This document shows positions 52,925-61,269 of a DNA stretch of 64,000 nt, piece after piece. Source of the DNA: Longitalea luteola (GTDB lineage Bacteria > Bacteroidota > Bacteroidia > Chitinophagales > Chitinophagaceae); assembly GCF_017356035.1 (NCBI RefSeq), contig NZ_JAFIQX010000003.1:496001-560000 (forward strand). The letters are read 5' to 3'. The translations under genes and the position numbers were made by a program. Within the stretch, counting starts at the first letter, position 1; each line of letters opens with the position of its first letter. The notes beneath the pieces are model-generated. The model saw nothing but the letters and a program-made list of their open reading frames with translations. It was not told where the DNA came from and did no database searches.

Positions 52925-55900
52925 ATGATCAACACTACTCGAAGGAAATTCCTCCGGGATGCGACTATGACTGCAACCGGAGTCTGTTTAACCTCGCAGC
53001 TAGGTGCCAAGAAAAAAGAGATCCGTGCCGATGTGATTGAGTGTGCGCCGCGACAAACATTCGCGCTCTTTGGCACAATCTCAACTGTGCAATCGGGCAA
53101 TTGGTCTGATCCAGCAACCTGGGGTGGCAAATTACCCGGAACTTCAGACACTCCTCTCATTTCATCAGGGCATACAGTTACGTTCGATCTAACTACAGCC
53201 AGCTATGCCGGTGTAAGTATAAGCAGCGGCGCTACATTACAGTTCGATAGCAGCAAGAGCACAACACTTCAATCTTCAGGTAACGTTGTAGTAGAAGGCA
53301 AGCTAACCATGCGTCCTTCTTCTGCCAGTGTTATACAAACGTTGCGTTTTATCAATATCGATGAAAGCAGGTTTGTTGGCGGTGGTATGGATGTCGTTGG
53401 TACCGATGTTGGTTTATGGGCTATGGGCTCAGGTCTGTTAGACCTGGTTGGTGCTGCAAAAACTGCATTCGTACGTGCTGCCGGCCATATAAGTGCAGGC
53501 GCTAGCTCCATTTCATTGAACAGTTCACCTGCGGGCTGGCAGGTTGGTGATGAAATAAGCATTGCACCCACCGAGTCGCCAGCTGTTGGCAACGCATATA
53601 CCAATGGCTTTGAAGATCGCACCATCAGAAGCATTTCCGGTTCATCCATTACATTAAATGCAGGAACACTGCGGGCGCACCCACAAGTGAATAATATGTG
53701 GGCTGCCGAGGTGATCAATCTAACCAGGAATGTGCGCATTGAAGGCACTGCCACAGGCAGAACGCATATTTTCATTCGTACATCAGTACCACAGACCATT
53801 AAGAATATACAAATAAGATACATCGGACCGCGTAAGAACCGTACAGGTGATTCAACGCCCGAGTTTGTATTAGGCAGGTACGGCCTTCACTTTCACCACT
53901 GTGGTAACGGCAGCGTGGGATCGATGATAGAAGGCTGTGTGATCCGCGATACAGGCAGCCATAGCTATGTGCCTCACTCATCGAATGGCATTACCATGAA
54001 AGGCAACGTCGCTTACAATTTCATGGAGACCGCCTTCTGGTGGGATGTCATGGATCTAACGCATGGTATAACCTGGAACAACAATATAGTTGCAAGAGGA
54101 TCATTCCTGCACGACGCAGCTGATATCGATAACAACGATGCACCCACATTCACCGTTACGGCTTTCATCTTAGGCGTAGGCGATGACAATGTTTGTAATA
54201 ATAACGTAGCTGTAGGAATGACCGGTGACTTCCGCAGTGGTGGCGGTTATTTCTGGCAGGAAGGAACGATTGAAAGCGCCTGGGAATTCAAAGGGAACAT
54301 GGCGCACAATTGCTGCGGCGGATTGGTAACCTGGCAGAATAATGAAAAAGTACACGTTATTGAAGATTTTATACTTTATAATAATCAAATGGGCATTTAT
54401 CATGGCGCCTATTCAAACTGTTATTTTTATCGGGGCGGCCATGTGTACAATAGCGAAATTCAGATCAAGGCAGCTTCAGCCAACAGTAATCGCATCCGGT
54501 TCGAGAACCTGATCATCGATGCTGCCGGGCTCGACTATGCTATCCGCATGGAAGAAGGCCCGCTGGATGGATCATGGCCTATATTCATCAGGAATTGCAC
54601 TATCAGAGGGCATAGAAAGGCAGGTATTATTAATCAGTCGCCACAAGCTGTAAAGAAAGTAGATATCATACAATGTGTTACAGAAGGGATTGTCGGCGGC
54701 GCCCTTTCTTTTCTCACCGGTGCAGTGGATTACTTACTCAGCCCCCTGGCAGGTTCTAACGAAACCATGCGCGTACAGCCGGTAAGTGGCCAGTCATTTT
54801 TACTTACCAAAACCGGTAAAACCAATATTGCTCCCTTTGCACCCACCATTTGGGGAAATGGCAACGGATTAAAAGCTGAATATTTTAATGATGCCAATTT
54901 ATCGAAGCCGGCATTTACCAGAACAGATGTTTCAATATATTTCTTCCACTGGAACAAATTAGGAGTTCATTATAAGATCACCAGTAACAGCTACTCCATT
55001 CGCTGGACGGGCAAAGTGATGCCGCATTATTCAGAGCCGCTTACTTTTCACGTAGAAGCAGGAGGAGGCATCAGGCTGTATATTGACGGCAAATTGGTGA
55101 TCGACAGATGGACCGAACCATATCCCGGCGTATTTACCTCTCCGCCCATTAATTTACTGGCTGGACAGAAGTATGATATCAAGCTGGAATACTTTAACAC
55201 AGATAATCGTTCAAATATTGGCTTGAAGTGGCAAAGCCCCAGCCTGCCGCTCGAGTATGTTCCTATGGGACAACTCTTCTCTGATCCCGTTGGTTCACAA
55301 CCTAACCCCGGTAACGTGCCGCCCATCGCCAATGCAGGTCCGGATATGACCATTACTCTTCCTCAAAACTATGTTACGCTGGACGGTGCTGCTTCAAGGG
55401 ACACCGATGGCAGTATAGTTACGTATGCCTGGACGAAACTGGCTGGTCCCTCCCAATTTATCATAGGGAACGGAGCATCGAACAGACCAACCATCACTGG
55501 TCTGGCAGCCGGGGTATATGTTTTCAGGTTACAGGTAACCGACGACAAGGGCGGCACAGCAACTGATGATGTTACCGTAACGGTAAATGCAGCCAACCTG
55601 GGACCTGTTGCCAATGCAGGGGCCGACATCAATATTACCCTGCCATTGAACAACACCACGCTGAATGGCGGTGCATCTAAAGATCCTGACGGTACCATTA
55701 CAAAATATGCATGGTCTAAGGTAAGCGGTCCTTCGCAATTCACTATTGCCGATGCGGGCGCTGCAACTACCGCACTCACCAACCTGGTGGCCGGTACCTA
55801 TGTGTTTAAACTTACAGTTACCGATAACAAAGGCGTTACTGCAGAAGATACAGTGAATGTGATAGTGAATAACAGCACTACAGTGGCCAATAAACCGCCA

Positions 55901-56725
55901 GTAGCCAGTGCCGGAAATGATGTAGCTATTACATTACCAACCAGCAGCGTTACCCTAAATGGGTCTGCTTCAAAAGACCCCGACGGCTCTGTTACAAAAT
56001 ATGCCTGGTCAAAGATCAGCGGTCCTTCTTCTTTCCTGATCGGTAGTCCGGGCGCTGCTATCACGGTGATCAGCAGGCTGGTTGCCGGCACTTATGTGTT
56101 CAGATTGACAGTAACTGATAATAAGGGCGCTACTGCTAACGATGACGTTACTGTGGTAGTGAACGAAGCGGCCTCACCCGGTAACCAGCCACCGGTAGCC
56201 ATTCCGGGGAACGATATCAGCGCTCAGTTACCAATAGCCAGTATTTCATTAAATGGTTCAGCCTCTTATGATCCTGATGGTAAGATCATTTCGTATAAAT
56301 GGACGAAAGTAAGTGGTCCTGCAACCTTTACTTTGGTAACGCCAAATGCCGCAACGACCGAATTACGCAATGTGGTGGCTGGTACTTACGTATTCAGATT
56401 GGCGGTTACCGACGATAAAGGGGCAACAGATACCGAAACCGTAACTGTAACGGTGCTGGATATGAAGCAGCCTGACCTGGGTGTACTAACGGTAGTGCCA
56501 TATCCAAATCCGTCAAAAACCACGTTCCAGTTAAAGATCACCAGCAATAATACCGATACGATCTTCCTTCATATTTATGATTCAACAGGAAAGCGCGTAA
56601 CCTCGTTGTATAATATCAGCAATAATGCAACGGTTACGGTAGGTGCGCACTGGCGGCCGGGCATATACACTGTAATAACCTGGCAGGGCAATAAGACCGT
56701 AATGACCAAGCTGCTGAAACAATGA
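52925..56725 (+). CDS. Large surface protein: Tat-like signal, G8, beta-helix, PA14, four PKD-like repeats, T9SS tail
   Basis: The 1266-residue protein starts with a twin-arginine-type signal (TTRRKFLRDATMTATG). A G8-like domain follows (about 57-180; GNWSDPATWGGKLPG) and a parallel beta-helix region (about 270-620; many GxxxxNN turns, GLHFHHCGNG). A PA14 domain comes next (about 648-785; GLKAEYFNDANLSKP, IDGKLVIDRW). Four PKD/Ig-like repeats begin at about 799, 893, 992 and 1089, each with ANAGPD-type openings. The C-terminal sorting domain (about 1186-1266) has VVPYPNPSKTTFQL and ends in MTKLLKQ. Family knowledge: G8/PbH1 proteins bind or cleave polysaccharide; the tail directs type IX secretion. 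A direct role with the adjacent polysaccharide locus is inference. Confidence 0.88.
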   Translation: MINTTRRKFLRDATMTATGVCLTSQLGAKKKEIRADVIECAPRQTFALFGTISTVQSGNWSDPATWGGKLPGTSDTPLISSGHTVTFDLTTASYAGVSISSGATLQFDSSKSTTLQSSGNVVVEGKLTMRPSSASVIQTLRFINIDESRFVGGGMDVVGTDVGLWAMGSGLLDLVGAAKTAFVRAAGHISAGASSISLNSSPAGWQVGDEISIAPTESPAVGNAYTNGFEDRTIRSISGSSITLNAGTLRAHPQVNNMWAAEVINLTRNVRIEGTATGRTHIFIRTSVPQTIKNIQIRYIGPRKNRTGDSTPEFVLGRYGLHFHHCGNGSVGSMIEGCVIRDTGSHSYVPHSSNGITMKGNVAYNFMETAFWWDVMDLTHGITWNNNIVARGSFLHDAADIDNNDAPTFTVTAFILGVGDDNVCNNNVAVGMTGDFRSGGGYFWQEGTIESAWEFKGNMAHNCCGGLVTWQNNEKVHVIEDFILYNNQMGIYHGAYSNCYFYRGGHVYNSEIQIKAASANSNRIRFENLIIDAAGLDYAIRMEEGPLDGSWPIFIRNCTIRGHRKAGIINQSPQAVKKVDIIQCVTEGIVGGALSFLTGAVDYLLSPLAGSNETMRVQPVSGQSFLLTKTGKTNIAPFAPTIWGNGNGLKAEYFNDANLSKPAFTRTDVSIYFFHWNKLGVHYKITSNSYSIRWTGKVMPHYSEPLTFHVEAGGGIRLYIDGKLVIDRWTEPYPGVFTSPPINLLAGQKYDIKLEYFNTDNRSNIGLKWQSPSLPLEYVPMGQLFSDPVGSQPNPGNVPPIANAGPDMTITLPQNYVTLDGAASRDTDGSIVTYAWTKLAGPSQFIIGNGASNRPTITGLAAGVYVFRLQVTDDKGGTATDDVTVTVNAANLGPVANAGADINITLPLNNTTLNGGASKDPDGTITKYAWSKVSGPSQFTIADAGAATTALTNLVAGTYVFKLTVTDNKGVTAEDTVNVIVNNSTTVANKPPVASAGNDVAITLPTSSVTLNGSASKDPDGSVTKYAWSKISGPSSFLIGSPGAAITVISRLVAGTYVFRLTVTDNKGATANDDVTVVVNEAASPGNQPPVAIPGNDISAQLPIASISLNGSASYDPDGKIISYKWTKVSGPATFTLVTPNAATTELRNVVAGTYVFRLAVTDDKGATDTETVTVTVLDMKQPDLGVLTVVPYPNPSKTTFQLKITSNNTDTIFLHIYDSTGKRVTSLYNISNNATVTVGAHWRPGIYTVITWQGNKTVMTKLLKQ

Positions 56726-56753
56726 TCCTGATCATGTATTATAAGCCATATAG

Positions 56754-56782
56754 AGCCCTGGCGGTAACGTCGGGGCTTTTTT
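56754..56782 (+). terminator. Terminator after the surface protein gene
   Basis: AGCCCTGGCG (56754-56763) pairs with CGTCGGGGCT (56768-56777), including two G-T wobbles, with a GTAA loop and six T bases from 56777. Confidence 0.85.
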
Positions 56783-56801
56783 ACTGCAAGCTCTTTATGT
56801 A

Positions 56802-56829
56802 ATAAAAAAAGCAGGCGGAAAGCCTGCTT
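56802..56829 (-). terminator. Minus-strand terminator after the YtxH gene
   Basis: AAGCAGGC (56809-56816) pairs with GCCTGCTT (56822-56829) around a 5-nt loop. On the minus strand the hairpin is followed by a run of seven T. It lies 34 bp after the YtxH gene stop. Confidence 0.85.
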
Positions 56830-56862
56830 GGATATGGTTTCGGTATGAAAACCGGAAATGTC

Positions 56863-57075
56863 TTACATTTCAGTTTGAATCCGGGAAGATGCTTTTTCAG
56901 CAGTTCTTTTACCGTTTTTCCACATGTCGGTCAATTGATCGCCCCATTTACCAGCCTGATCTTTAATGTTTCTTCTAAGATCACTTCCTTTTTCCGGTGC
57001 TAATAACATTCCCACAGCAGCGCCTACAGCAGCGGCGCCTACCAGGCCCAGAATAACTTTAGTTGTTGTAGTCAT
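56863..57075 (-). CDS. YtxH-domain small membrane protein
   Basis: The 70-residue protein has a glycine/alanine-rich membrane helix (VILGLVGAAAVGAAVGMLLAP, about 7-27), then the YtxH hallmark APEKGSDLRRNIKDQAGKW and an amphipathic tail. Such proteins are common in stress-induced gene groups; biochemical function is unknown. It is followed by its own terminator. Confidence 0.85.
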   Translation of the reverse strand: MTTTTKVILGLVGAAAVGAAVGMLLAPEKGSDLRRNIKDQAGKWGDQLTDMWKNGKRTAEKASSRIQTEM

Positions 57076-57213
57076 GATTATAAATTTTTAAATAAGTAAT
57101 AGATGTTGTTCTGTAATTGCTTCAAATCCTATTCCTGCTTTAATAACTTGACAGATAGATAAGTAGCCGCCGGGCTATTGTGCATAAAAATCCCCATTGA
57201 GGGAAAAGCCCAT

Positions 57214-57429
57214 TTAAGTGTTTTTGCGCGAAGCGGCCATCAGCACGACCGCCCCGATGGCGGCTACACCAATGCCGGCATAGGTTGGCCATGCTACCTG
57301 TTTCTTTTCTTTCTTATTCAATTCTATAGGCCCCAGGTCGGCCACTTCTTTTTCCGTAGTGACGTTTACCTGTCTTATGATGATCATGGCAATGCCAAGA
57401 ACGATAAGTATGATTCCTAATACTTTCAT
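57214..57429 (-). CDS. Small two-helix membrane protein
   Basis: The 71-residue protein has membrane helices at about 3-19 and 49-66 with a charged linker (TTEKEVADLGPIELNKKEKK). I do not recognise a named family. It lies 11 bp downstream of the SDR gene on the same strand and is probably co-transcribed with it. The presence of YtxH and an SDR of the general-stress type nearby hints at an envelope-stress group (inference). Confidence 0.75.
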   Translation of the reverse strand: MKVLGIILIVLGIAMIIIRQVNVTTEKEVADLGPIELNKKEKKQVAWPTYAGIGVAAIGAVVLMAASRKNT

Positions 57430-57440
57430 TTTGTGTTGAT

Positions 57441-58304
57441 TTAAGTGTTTACAATTTCACCACCGTTCGGATGCAGTACCTGTCCCGTTATATAGGAGGC
57501 TTCGTCGGAAGCAAGAAAAACATAACTGCCGGCTGCTTCTACCGGTTCCCCTGCGCGGCCTAACGGTGTGTCGGACCCGAACTCGGCAACATGGCCGGGC
57601 GGAAAAGTAGCCGGGATCAGGGGCGTCCATACGGGACCAGGCGCTACGCCATTCACCCTTATTTTATGCCTGGCAAAATAGGCGGAGAGTGACCTGGTAA
57701 AGCTTACAATGGCTCCTTTGGTAGCGGAATAATCCAGCAAATGCGAACTGCCGCGATAGGCCGTAACGGAAGTCGTATTTATAATGGAGGCGCCTTCCTG
57801 TAAATAGGGTTCAGCTGCCTGCACCAGGTAGAACATGGCGAAAATATTTGTTTCAAAAGTTCTTTTAAGCTGGTCGGGGGTAATGGCCGATAGTTCATCC
57901 TGGGGGAACTGAATGCCCGCATTGTTTACCAGGATATCCAGCCGGCCAAACCGGTTTATGGTTTGTTGTACGATCTTTTTACAATGGGCTGGTTTACTGA
58001 TATCACCTGCTATCAACAGGCATTTTTGTCCGATCGATTCAATGCGTGCCGCGGTTGACCGGGCATCCTCATTGTCTTCATGATAAGCTATTACCACATC
58101 AGCACCTTCTTTGGCGAAGGCAATAGCCACTGCTTTACCAATGCCACTATCACCACCGGTGATAATGGCAGTTTTATTTCGTAGCCGCAAAACATCTCTT
58201 TCCTTTTCATACACTGGCTGGGGGCGCATCTGTTTCTCTTTCCCCTGCTTCGTTTTCACTGTCTGAGCCGGGCGTACCTTTCTTTTCTTCTGTCCGTGTT
58301 GCAT
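57441..58304 (-). CDS. SDR oxidoreductase (YhxC/YghA-like, NAD(P)-dependent)
   Basis: The 287-residue protein has a Lys/Arg-rich N-terminal extension of about 40 residues, then TGGDSGIGKAVAIAFAKEGADV (in part; cofactor motif about 49-56), NNAGIQFP, the catalytic Ser in TTSVTAY and YSATKGAIV with Tyr-x3-Lys. C-terminal SYITGQVLHPNGGEIV is typical of this subgroup of general-stress SDRs. The substrate is unknown. Its start overlaps the upstream gene's stop (TAATG). Confidence 0.93.
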   Translation of the reverse strand: MQHGQKKRKVRPAQTVKTKQGKEKQMRPQPVYEKERDVLRLRNKTAIITGGDSGIGKAVAIAFAKEGADVVIAYHEDNEDARSTAARIESIGQKCLLIAGDISKPAHCKKIVQQTINRFGRLDILVNNAGIQFPQDELSAITPDQLKRTFETNIFAMFYLVQAAEPYLQEGASIINTTSVTAYRGSSHLLDYSATKGAIVSFTRSLSAYFARHKIRVNGVAPGPVWTPLIPATFPPGHVAEFGSDTPLGRAGEPVEAAGSYVFLASDEASYITGQVLHPNGGEIVNT

Positions 58305-58768
58305 TAATACAGTGTTTTGCCGTGTTCGGTCTTTTGGTTCTTCTTAACTACAGTTGCTCCAAGTACTGAAGCCAGCGCACCAAGGATCGCATTACCGCCA
58401 ATGGTGCTGGAAATAATATGAAACAGCATATCGCCCTGGCCGCTTTGCGGAGGATTGCTGCTGTCACTTAAACCTGCAAACATTGAATTAATTAACAGAA
58501 CCAGGCCGCAAAGAACAGTTGCAAGCAATACACCATAGATGGTGATCTTAATGCCCATCATAGATGATGATCGTAAACTGGCGCTATCATGTACCCGGTG
58601 ATAACCCCGGAACACGCCGAGCAATACCACGGCAGCAAACAGCATATTACCAATATACAGTATCCATACATTTTCATATTCGCGCACCAGCAAAAAAGCA
58701 ATAATGCTCACTGTATTCACAATGGCTGCCCATAGGGAATACTTCCAGTAAAAAGCTTTCAATGTCAT
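58304..58768 (-). CDS. Four-helix membrane protein of unknown function
   Basis: The 154-residue protein has four hydrophobic segments at about 10-28, 33-51, 71-92 and 111-140. The loop before the last segment contains SDSSNPPQSGQGD. I do not recognise a family with certainty; it resembles DUF4199-type membrane proteins. The stop overlaps the SDR start by one base, implying translational coupling. Confidence 0.75.
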   Translation of the reverse strand: MTLKAFYWKYSLWAAIVNTVSIIAFLLVREYENVWILYIGNMLFAAVVLLGVFRGYHRVHDSASLRSSSMMGIKITIYGVLLATVLCGLVLLINSMFAGLSDSSNPPQSGQGDMLFHIISSTIGGNAILGALASVLGATVVKKNQKTEHGKTLY

Positions 58769-59488
58769 ATACTTTTTTTGGTATGCGCAAAAAATTCATG
58801 CCTAGATGTAAGCAGGGGGTGGGGAGATTAATCTACAGGGCAGGATATGCACCAAAAACGAAGCAGGCTCCACGTGCTGCCGGGTAAAGTCAGGTTATCA
58901 ATAGTTGTTAGGGTGACCGCAACTGGCGGTTCTTTGCAGAAGAAAAAAGGAGGAAATCTTATGGCCGATTCCCTCCTTAACGGGTTTAACAATTCATATG
59001 AGATCTGCTTCATAACCCATGGCTTTTACATGGGCGGACAAGGTATAACGGATAAGGTTGGCTCTTAGTGACGGGTTGCAAAGTGCCGAAGCGCAGCTGC
59101 AACATAACAGTAACGGACATTGCCATGGATGTACGTCAAATTTACACGCAGCGAGTTCAGCGATAAGGACAAGGTGTGTTGTAGGACAAGGCGGCAAAGG
59201 GAACAGGCAATGGACAAGAGAGAAGGAGTAAAAGAGTGAAATGAGATTTATGGAAAGCGCTCCACTCCTTTACTCGCTTTTTAACTCCTGGCTTAGGACA
59301 AGGTTAATAGTAACGGCTAAGAACATCTTAACGCAATGGGTTGGGAGTAACTCAAAGTACTTCGCCTTTTGGTTCATGTGCACTTAGCTTTGAGGACAAG
59401 GTCAATGGTTAACGCCGGAAACAAGTGAGAAAAAGTTAGAAGAGAGATGTGGTAGCTCTCTCAACTTTTATTTAACCGGTTCCCGGCT
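58769..59488. other. 720-bp intergenic region with three hairpins and five GGACAAGG copies
   Basis: No convincing gene. Hairpin A is AAGGAGGAAATC/GATTCCCTCCTT (58947-58978, one mismatch). Hairpin B is GAGTAAAAGAGTG/CACTCCTTTACTC (59226-59275) followed by a T-run. Hairpin C is AAAAGTT..AGAGAG/CTCTCT..AACTTTT (59431-59469). GGACAAGG occurs at 59036, 59167, 59184, 59296 and 59394 (CCTTGTCC on the other strand), often next to GTAACGG or GTTAACG words. This could be a non-coding RNA or repeated regulatory array. Confidence 0.55.
59431..59469 (-). terminator. Hairpin near the end of the orphan acetyltransferase gene
   Basis: Hairpin C of the array lies 20 bp beyond the acetyltransferase stop. Read on the minus strand, its 3' arm ends in AACTTTTTCTC, giving a terminator-like T-run. 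Confidence 0.5.
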
Positions 59489-60100
59489 TTATGCCGGAAT
59501 AAAGCTTTGCCGTGTACAAACAAACAGGTTGCATAGTGTATACTGATGGCGAACCTGTTCTTCGAACTGAAATCCGGCTTTTAACAGTATTTCATTATAC
59601 AGTTTATTGTCGGCCTCAGGTACTGCAATAACCTGTGTGATCTCAGGGAATAAAAAGAAATATTCCATGCAGGTTTGAAGGGCTTTGAGCTGAAGCGGGC
59701 GCACCGTTTTCTTTCGCGTGTTCATCAATACCCTGATGATGTAATTGCCGGCTGTAGCCGGGTAAGCTTCAAAGAGCTCGTCTTTATCTGCCTCGCAGAT
59801 ATCTACCTGGCAAACAGCCAGCCGGTTATTATATAAAACCATAAAAGAACGGGCAAAATCAGAGCTGTAAGCATACTCGTAGCTCGTTGCTACGGTATCA
59901 GCAGCCCGGCTTAGTTGCCATGCCCAGCTGCAAATAGCAGGCATGTCGTAGGGGATATTAAACGTGCGTAGCGACAGGGCAAAAGGTGATTGTTGAAAGC
60001 GTTTTTCGTAAACTACTTCCTTATTAATGGTCAGGCCGGTAGAAGCGATCAACCCATTCTTCCTTCCTGTAATTCCTGGTGTAGTGCAAGCTATTTCCAT
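59489..60100 (-). CDS. IucB/RhbD-like acetyltransferase domain protein (Acetyltransf_8-type)
   Basis: The 203-residue protein resembles the GNAT fold used in siderophore and aminoglycoside-type acylation. It has an N-terminal strand pair (FALSLRTFNIPYDMPAICSW), YSSDFARSFMVLYNNRLAVCQVDI (in part), NYIIRVLMNT and a C-terminal KLYNEILLKAGFQFEEQV helix-strand pair. No siderophore biosynthesis genes lie beside it in this window, so it is an orphan. Family placement is tentative; a general GNAT is the alternative. Confidence 0.65.
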   Translation of the reverse strand: MEIACTTPGITGRKNGLIASTGLTINKEVVYEKRFQQSPFALSLRTFNIPYDMPAICSWAWQLSRAADTVATSYEYAYSSDFARSFMVLYNNRLAVCQVDICEADKDELFEAYPATAGNYIIRVLMNTRKKTVRPLQLKALQTCMEYFFLFPEITQVIAVPEADNKLYNEILLKAGFQFEEQVRHQYTLCNLFVCTRQSFIPA

Positions 60101-60112
60101 AAAGAAAATTTA

Positions 60113-60138
60113 AGCTCCCGGTTTTTTTACCGGGAGCT
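60113..60138 (-). promoter_or_regulatory. Hairpin directly upstream of the orphan acetyltransferase gene
   Basis: AGCTCCCGGT (60113-60122) pairs perfectly with ACCGGGAGCT (60129-60138) around six T bases. It lies 12 bp before the start codon on the minus strand, where it could affect translation or protect the 5' end. Confidence 0.5.
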
Positions 60139-60441
60139 CTTAGTGCCTAACCAGAGCCTTAGTAACATCAAAAAGTTGAGGCGCAGTAATCGTTAAACTC
60201 TTTACTGCTGCTTATTACAGCAACACTTCGATATAAACACCATAACGGTGTTTGATGACAATAAGAAAAATGTGAAAGTTGTCTTTATACTACGCAATCT
60301 GTACGCAGCGCTACATAGATGCACTTAGTGCAACCATGGTCGATAGGAATCCTATAATAAACTATGACGGCGGGCAGGTTTTTATTGTAATGTATAACGT
60401 TATATGATTTTCGTAAGTATATATTAACAGATTTTTGCTGG
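60139..60441. other. 303-bp spacer between the orphan acetyltransferase and cobA
   Basis: AT-rich; includes a 12-bp palindrome TATAACGTTATA (60394-60405) shortly after the cobA stop. I see no gene. Confidence 0.4.
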
Positions 60442-61182
60442 TCATTCATTGCCTGAAAGTAAAGCGGTATCGGTAACAGGGCCAATGATGATCAAAGCAG
60501 GATGCGTTATATGCTGTGCTGCTGCCAGTTGCGGCAGATCTTTGATCTTTCCCCTGGCCAGTTTGTGATATGGCATGGAGGCATAATGAATGATAGCAGC
60601 CGGCATGTGGCCATAACCTTTATTGATGTAAGTGGCAGCTATTTCAGGAAGCTTTTTCATACCCATATAGATCACCACCGTTGCTTTGCTTTGAATGGCC
60701 AGCTGCAGATCGGCAGATAAAGAGCCGTCTTTTTTAGTGCCGGTAACTACCCAAATACTTTCACTGATATTGCGGAAGGTTAAGGGAATATCATACAATC
60801 CACTGGCCTGCATACTGGTGATGCCGGGAATGTAGCTTGTTGATATACCATGTTGACGCGCAAACAAGATCTCTTCAAATCCTCTACCAAAAATAAAAGG
60901 ATCGCCGCCTTTAAGGCGCAAGACCCTTCCTTTTGAAAAAGCTTTTTCTTTTATCAGCTCATTGATCTGTTCCTGTGGTGTATACTCACCGTAGGGGAGT
61001 TTTCCCACATAGATATTTTCACAATCTGGTTTTGTATAATCGAGCAATGATTTATTTACGAGGTTATCATATAGTACTACAGGCACTTCCTGTAAAAGGC
61101 GATATGCTTTTAAAGTTATCAGTTCAGGATCACCGGCGCCGGCGCCTGCTACGATCAGTTCGGGTTGAAATGAAGAAGCCAC
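60442..61182 (-). CDS. cobA: Uroporphyrinogen-III C-methyltransferase
   Basis: The 246-residue protein is a class III SAM-dependent methyltransferase: VGAGAGDPELITLKAYRLL (SUMT motif, near residues 11-29), VLYDNLV, the GGDPFIFGRGFEE motif (about 92-104) and PGITSMQASGLYDIPLTFR (in part). Reaction: two methylations of uroporphyrinogen III to precorrin-2, the first step to sirohaem. It is the single-domain type, without a CysG oxidase/ferrochelatase part. The neighbouring nirB product needs sirohaem, which explains its place. It lies downstream of, and in the same orientation as, the Crp/Fnr gene (87-bp gap). Confidence 0.96.
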   Translation of the reverse strand: MASSFQPELIVAGAGAGDPELITLKAYRLLQEVPVVLYDNLVNKSLLDYTKPDCENIYVGKLPYGEYTPQEQINELIKEKAFSKGRVLRLKGGDPFIFGRGFEEILFARQHGISTSYIPGITSMQASGLYDIPLTFRNISESIWVVTGTKKDGSLSADLQLAIQSKATVVIYMGMKKLPEIAATYINKGYGHMPAAIIHYASMPYHKLARGKIKDLPQLAAAQHITHPALIIIGPVTDTALLSGNE

Positions 61183-61269
61183 TATGAGTAATTGTTTTAA
61201 TTAAATCTTGTTCGTATTGGCAGATATCGTATTTACTTTGAACAGTTGCTGGTATAGAACGAATACATT

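Noticed and set aside
58847-59068. 73-codon + strand frame in the hairpin region
   Set aside because: It runs through hairpin A and shows no protein-like features.
58769-59488. tRNA, RNase P RNA or tmRNA in the 720-bp gap
   Set aside because: No cloverleaf, CCA end or conserved RNA core motif could be found by eye.
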